DNA of 64,000 nt from Chryseosolibacter histidinae. GTDB lineage: Bacteria; Bacteroidota; Bacteroidia; Cytophagales; Cyclobacteriaceae. A program made the position numbers and the translations under genes. This document shows, in pieces, positions 62,739-64,000 of the stretch. Location: NCBI RefSeq assembly GCF_018598225.1, contig NZ_JAHESF010000001.1:62001-126000 (forward strand). Reading direction: 5' to 3'. Position 1 is the stretch's first letter. Every line of letters begins with the position of its first letter. The notes beneath the pieces were generated by a model. It was not told the DNA's origin. It made no database searches and worked only from the letters and a program-made list of their open reading frames with translations.

Positions 62739-64000
62739 TTATTTTTCCATGATCATTGTAATGCCTTGTCCGCCGGCTGCACACACCGAGATGAAGCCAC
62801 GTCCTGAGCCTTTTGTGTTCAGGAGCTTGGCCATCGTAGCAATGATGCGTCCGCCGGTGGCAGCGAAGGGGTGTGCGGCGGCAAGGCTGCTGCCTTTTAC
62901 ATTCAATTTGCTGCGGTCAATGCTTCCCAGGGCCTGGTCAAATCCGAACGGCTTCATCAGCTCGGCACTCTCCCAGATCTTGAGCGTGGCAAGTACCTGC
63001 GCCGCGAAAGCTTCGTGGATCTCATAGAAGTCGAAATCCTGGAAGCGCAGCTCTGCTCTCCTGAGCATTCGTGTTGCTGCATACACAGGTGACAGCAGCA
63101 GGTTTTGTCTTTGTGTTACATATTCAATGGCGGCAACTTCCGCGTGGGTGATGTAAGCCAGCACCGGCAGCCCATGGTCCCGCGCCCATGCTTCGCTCGC
63201 CAGCAGCACACACGAAGCGCCGTCGGTGAAAGGAGTGGAGTTGCCTGCGGTAAGCGTACCGTTCACTTTGTCGAAGGCGGGTTTCAGCTTGGCCAGCTTC
63301 TCCATGCTTGTATCTTTCCGCACGTTGTTGTCGCGGTCCAGCCCGAGGTAAGGCGTGAGCATGTCTTTGAAGAACCCTTCTTCATAGGCCTTCACCATTT
63401 TCTGATGACTTTCCAGCGCAAACAGGTCCTGCGCCTCGCGGGTGATACCGTAATATTTTGCTGTGATCTCGGTGTGGCCGCCCATTGATAATCCGGAGCG
63501 CGGCTCGTCGATGCCCGGTGCTACCGGCGCAAGGTCCTTGAGCCTGATCTTCATAAATTTCCCGAGCCTTCCTCCGAAGCTCTTCTCTCGCCGTGCTTCC
63601 AGCAGGATCTTCCGAAGGCGTTCACCCAGCACCACGGGCACGTTGCTGGTGGAATCAACACCACCGGCAATGCCCACTTCGATCTGCCCGAGCGCGATCT
63701 TGTTCCCGATGTAGACCGCCGACTCTATCCCGGTATCGCACGCCTGCTGAATGTCACACGCAGGGGTGGAATGATCGAGCGTTGTACCCAGCACACACTC
63801 GCGCATCAGGTTGAATTCGCGTGTGTGCTTGATCACTGCGCCACCTGCCACTTCGCCCAGCCGCAATCCCTGCAGACGGTAACGGTCTATCAGTCCATTA
63901 AGCGCCGCCACCATCATGTCCTGGTTGCTGGCATTGGCGTAAGCGGTATTGTGACGTGCGAAAGGGATCCGGTTGTATCCGACGACTGCTACTTTGCGGG
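62739..64000 (-). CDS. Acetyl-CoA acyltransferase (thiolase), partial at the window edge
   Basis: About 420 residues are present and the frame remains open to the end of the window, where it begins RKVAVVGYNRIPFARHNTAYA, so only a few N-terminal residues are missing. Catalytic residues are visible: nucleophile cysteine in QQACDTGIESAVYIG, histidine in IHEAFAAQ and in AAHPFAATGGR, and the second cysteine in SVCAAGGQG. Closest to FadI-type 3-ketoacyl-CoA thiolases of beta-oxidation, which cleave 3-ketoacyl-CoA to acetyl-CoA. A 3-hydroxyacyl-CoA dehydrogenase partner may lie outside the window. Confidence 0.88.
   Translation of the reverse strand, partial: RKVAVVGYNRIPFARHNTAYANASNQDMMVAALNGLIDRYRLQGLRLGEVAGGAVIKHTREFNLMRECVLGTTLDHSTPACDIQQACDTGIESAVYIGNKIALGQIEVGIAGGVDSTSNVPVVLGERLRKILLEARREKSFGGRLGKFMKIRLKDLAPVAPGIDEPRSGLSMGGHTEITAKYYGITREAQDLFALESHQKMVKAYEEGFFKDMLTPYLGLDRDNNVRKDTSMEKLAKLKPAFDKVNGTLTAGNSTPFTDGASCVLLASEAWARDHGLPVLAYITHAEVAAIEYVTQRQNLLLSPVYAATRMLRRAELRFQDFDFYEIHEAFAAQVLATLKIWESAELMKPFGFDQALGSIDRSKLNVKGSSLAAAHPFAATGGRIIATMAKLLNTKGSGRGFISVCAAGGQGITMIMEK

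Overview
The window reads as chromosome of a glycan-degrading Bacteroidota, most likely Cytophagales or a near relative. The evidence is two SusC/SusD pairs, a type IX secretion C-terminal domain, a Y_Y_Y/LuxR one-piece regulator, many Sec and lipoprotein signals, and a promoter of the Bacteroidota type (TTG / TAnnTTTG). The species cannot be named from sequence alone. I saw no rRNA, tRNA, CRISPR array, transposase or phage gene.

Layout. 1-12.9 kb: the 3' end of a GH106-type rhamnosidase, then a minus-strand block of SusC, SusD, a VCBS/UnbV repeat protein and a vanadium-haloperoxidase-like PAP2 protein, then a DUF2490 outer-membrane protein and a CBM9-like protein. 13.1-18.0 kb: a minus-strand operon of a cog3964 amidohydrolase, a PQQ-type sugar dehydrogenase fused to cytochrome c, a RidA-family protein and a SelA-like PLP enzyme, all with export signals. 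18.5-25.5 kb: a TetR regulator and a TolC/HlyD/ABC/ABC/ABC2/ABC2 efflux operon of the YbhGFSR type. 25.9-29.9 kb: a SNF2-family helicase and a lipoprotein. 30.4-41.5 kb: a polysaccharide utilisation locus (SusC, SusD, two surface lipoproteins, heparinase II/III, GH88, alginate-lyase-family protein) suited to uronic-acid glycans, with its probable regulator at 42-45 kb. 45.2-48.7 kb: GH5-CBM6 and GH30 beta-glucanases. 49-56 kb: an RND efflux operon behind an AraC regulator. 56-64 kb: a quinoprotein with cytochrome c, a PA14/T9SS surface protein, a nucleoside hydrolase, a DUF2798 protein and the C-terminal part of a thiolase.

The most unusual signal lies between genes. At least 15 intergenic sites carry arrays of different 7-bp words repeated with strict 7-bp period (TAGTCCA, GTTGCCA, AGTTGAC, AAGGAGT, TAGGCAA, TCACGGC and AACTTTA types). 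Many have an inverted partner array and so form long imperfect hairpins, and most begin at, or contain, the stop codon of a gene. A separate non-coding stretch at 29985-30341 is a degenerate array of seventeen 21-bp units (3 x 7). Nine-bp AATCCTG-type arrays supply start codons and, in one gene, the signal-peptide codons. I treat this as a repeat system that shapes gene ends and deserves genome-wide study.

Regulation visible in sequence: a 16-18 bp palindrome in front of both tetR and its efflux operon; a 41-bp triple half-site element upstream of the PUL promoter and of the GH5/regulator divergent region; and a 20+ bp word before araC and before the RND operon.
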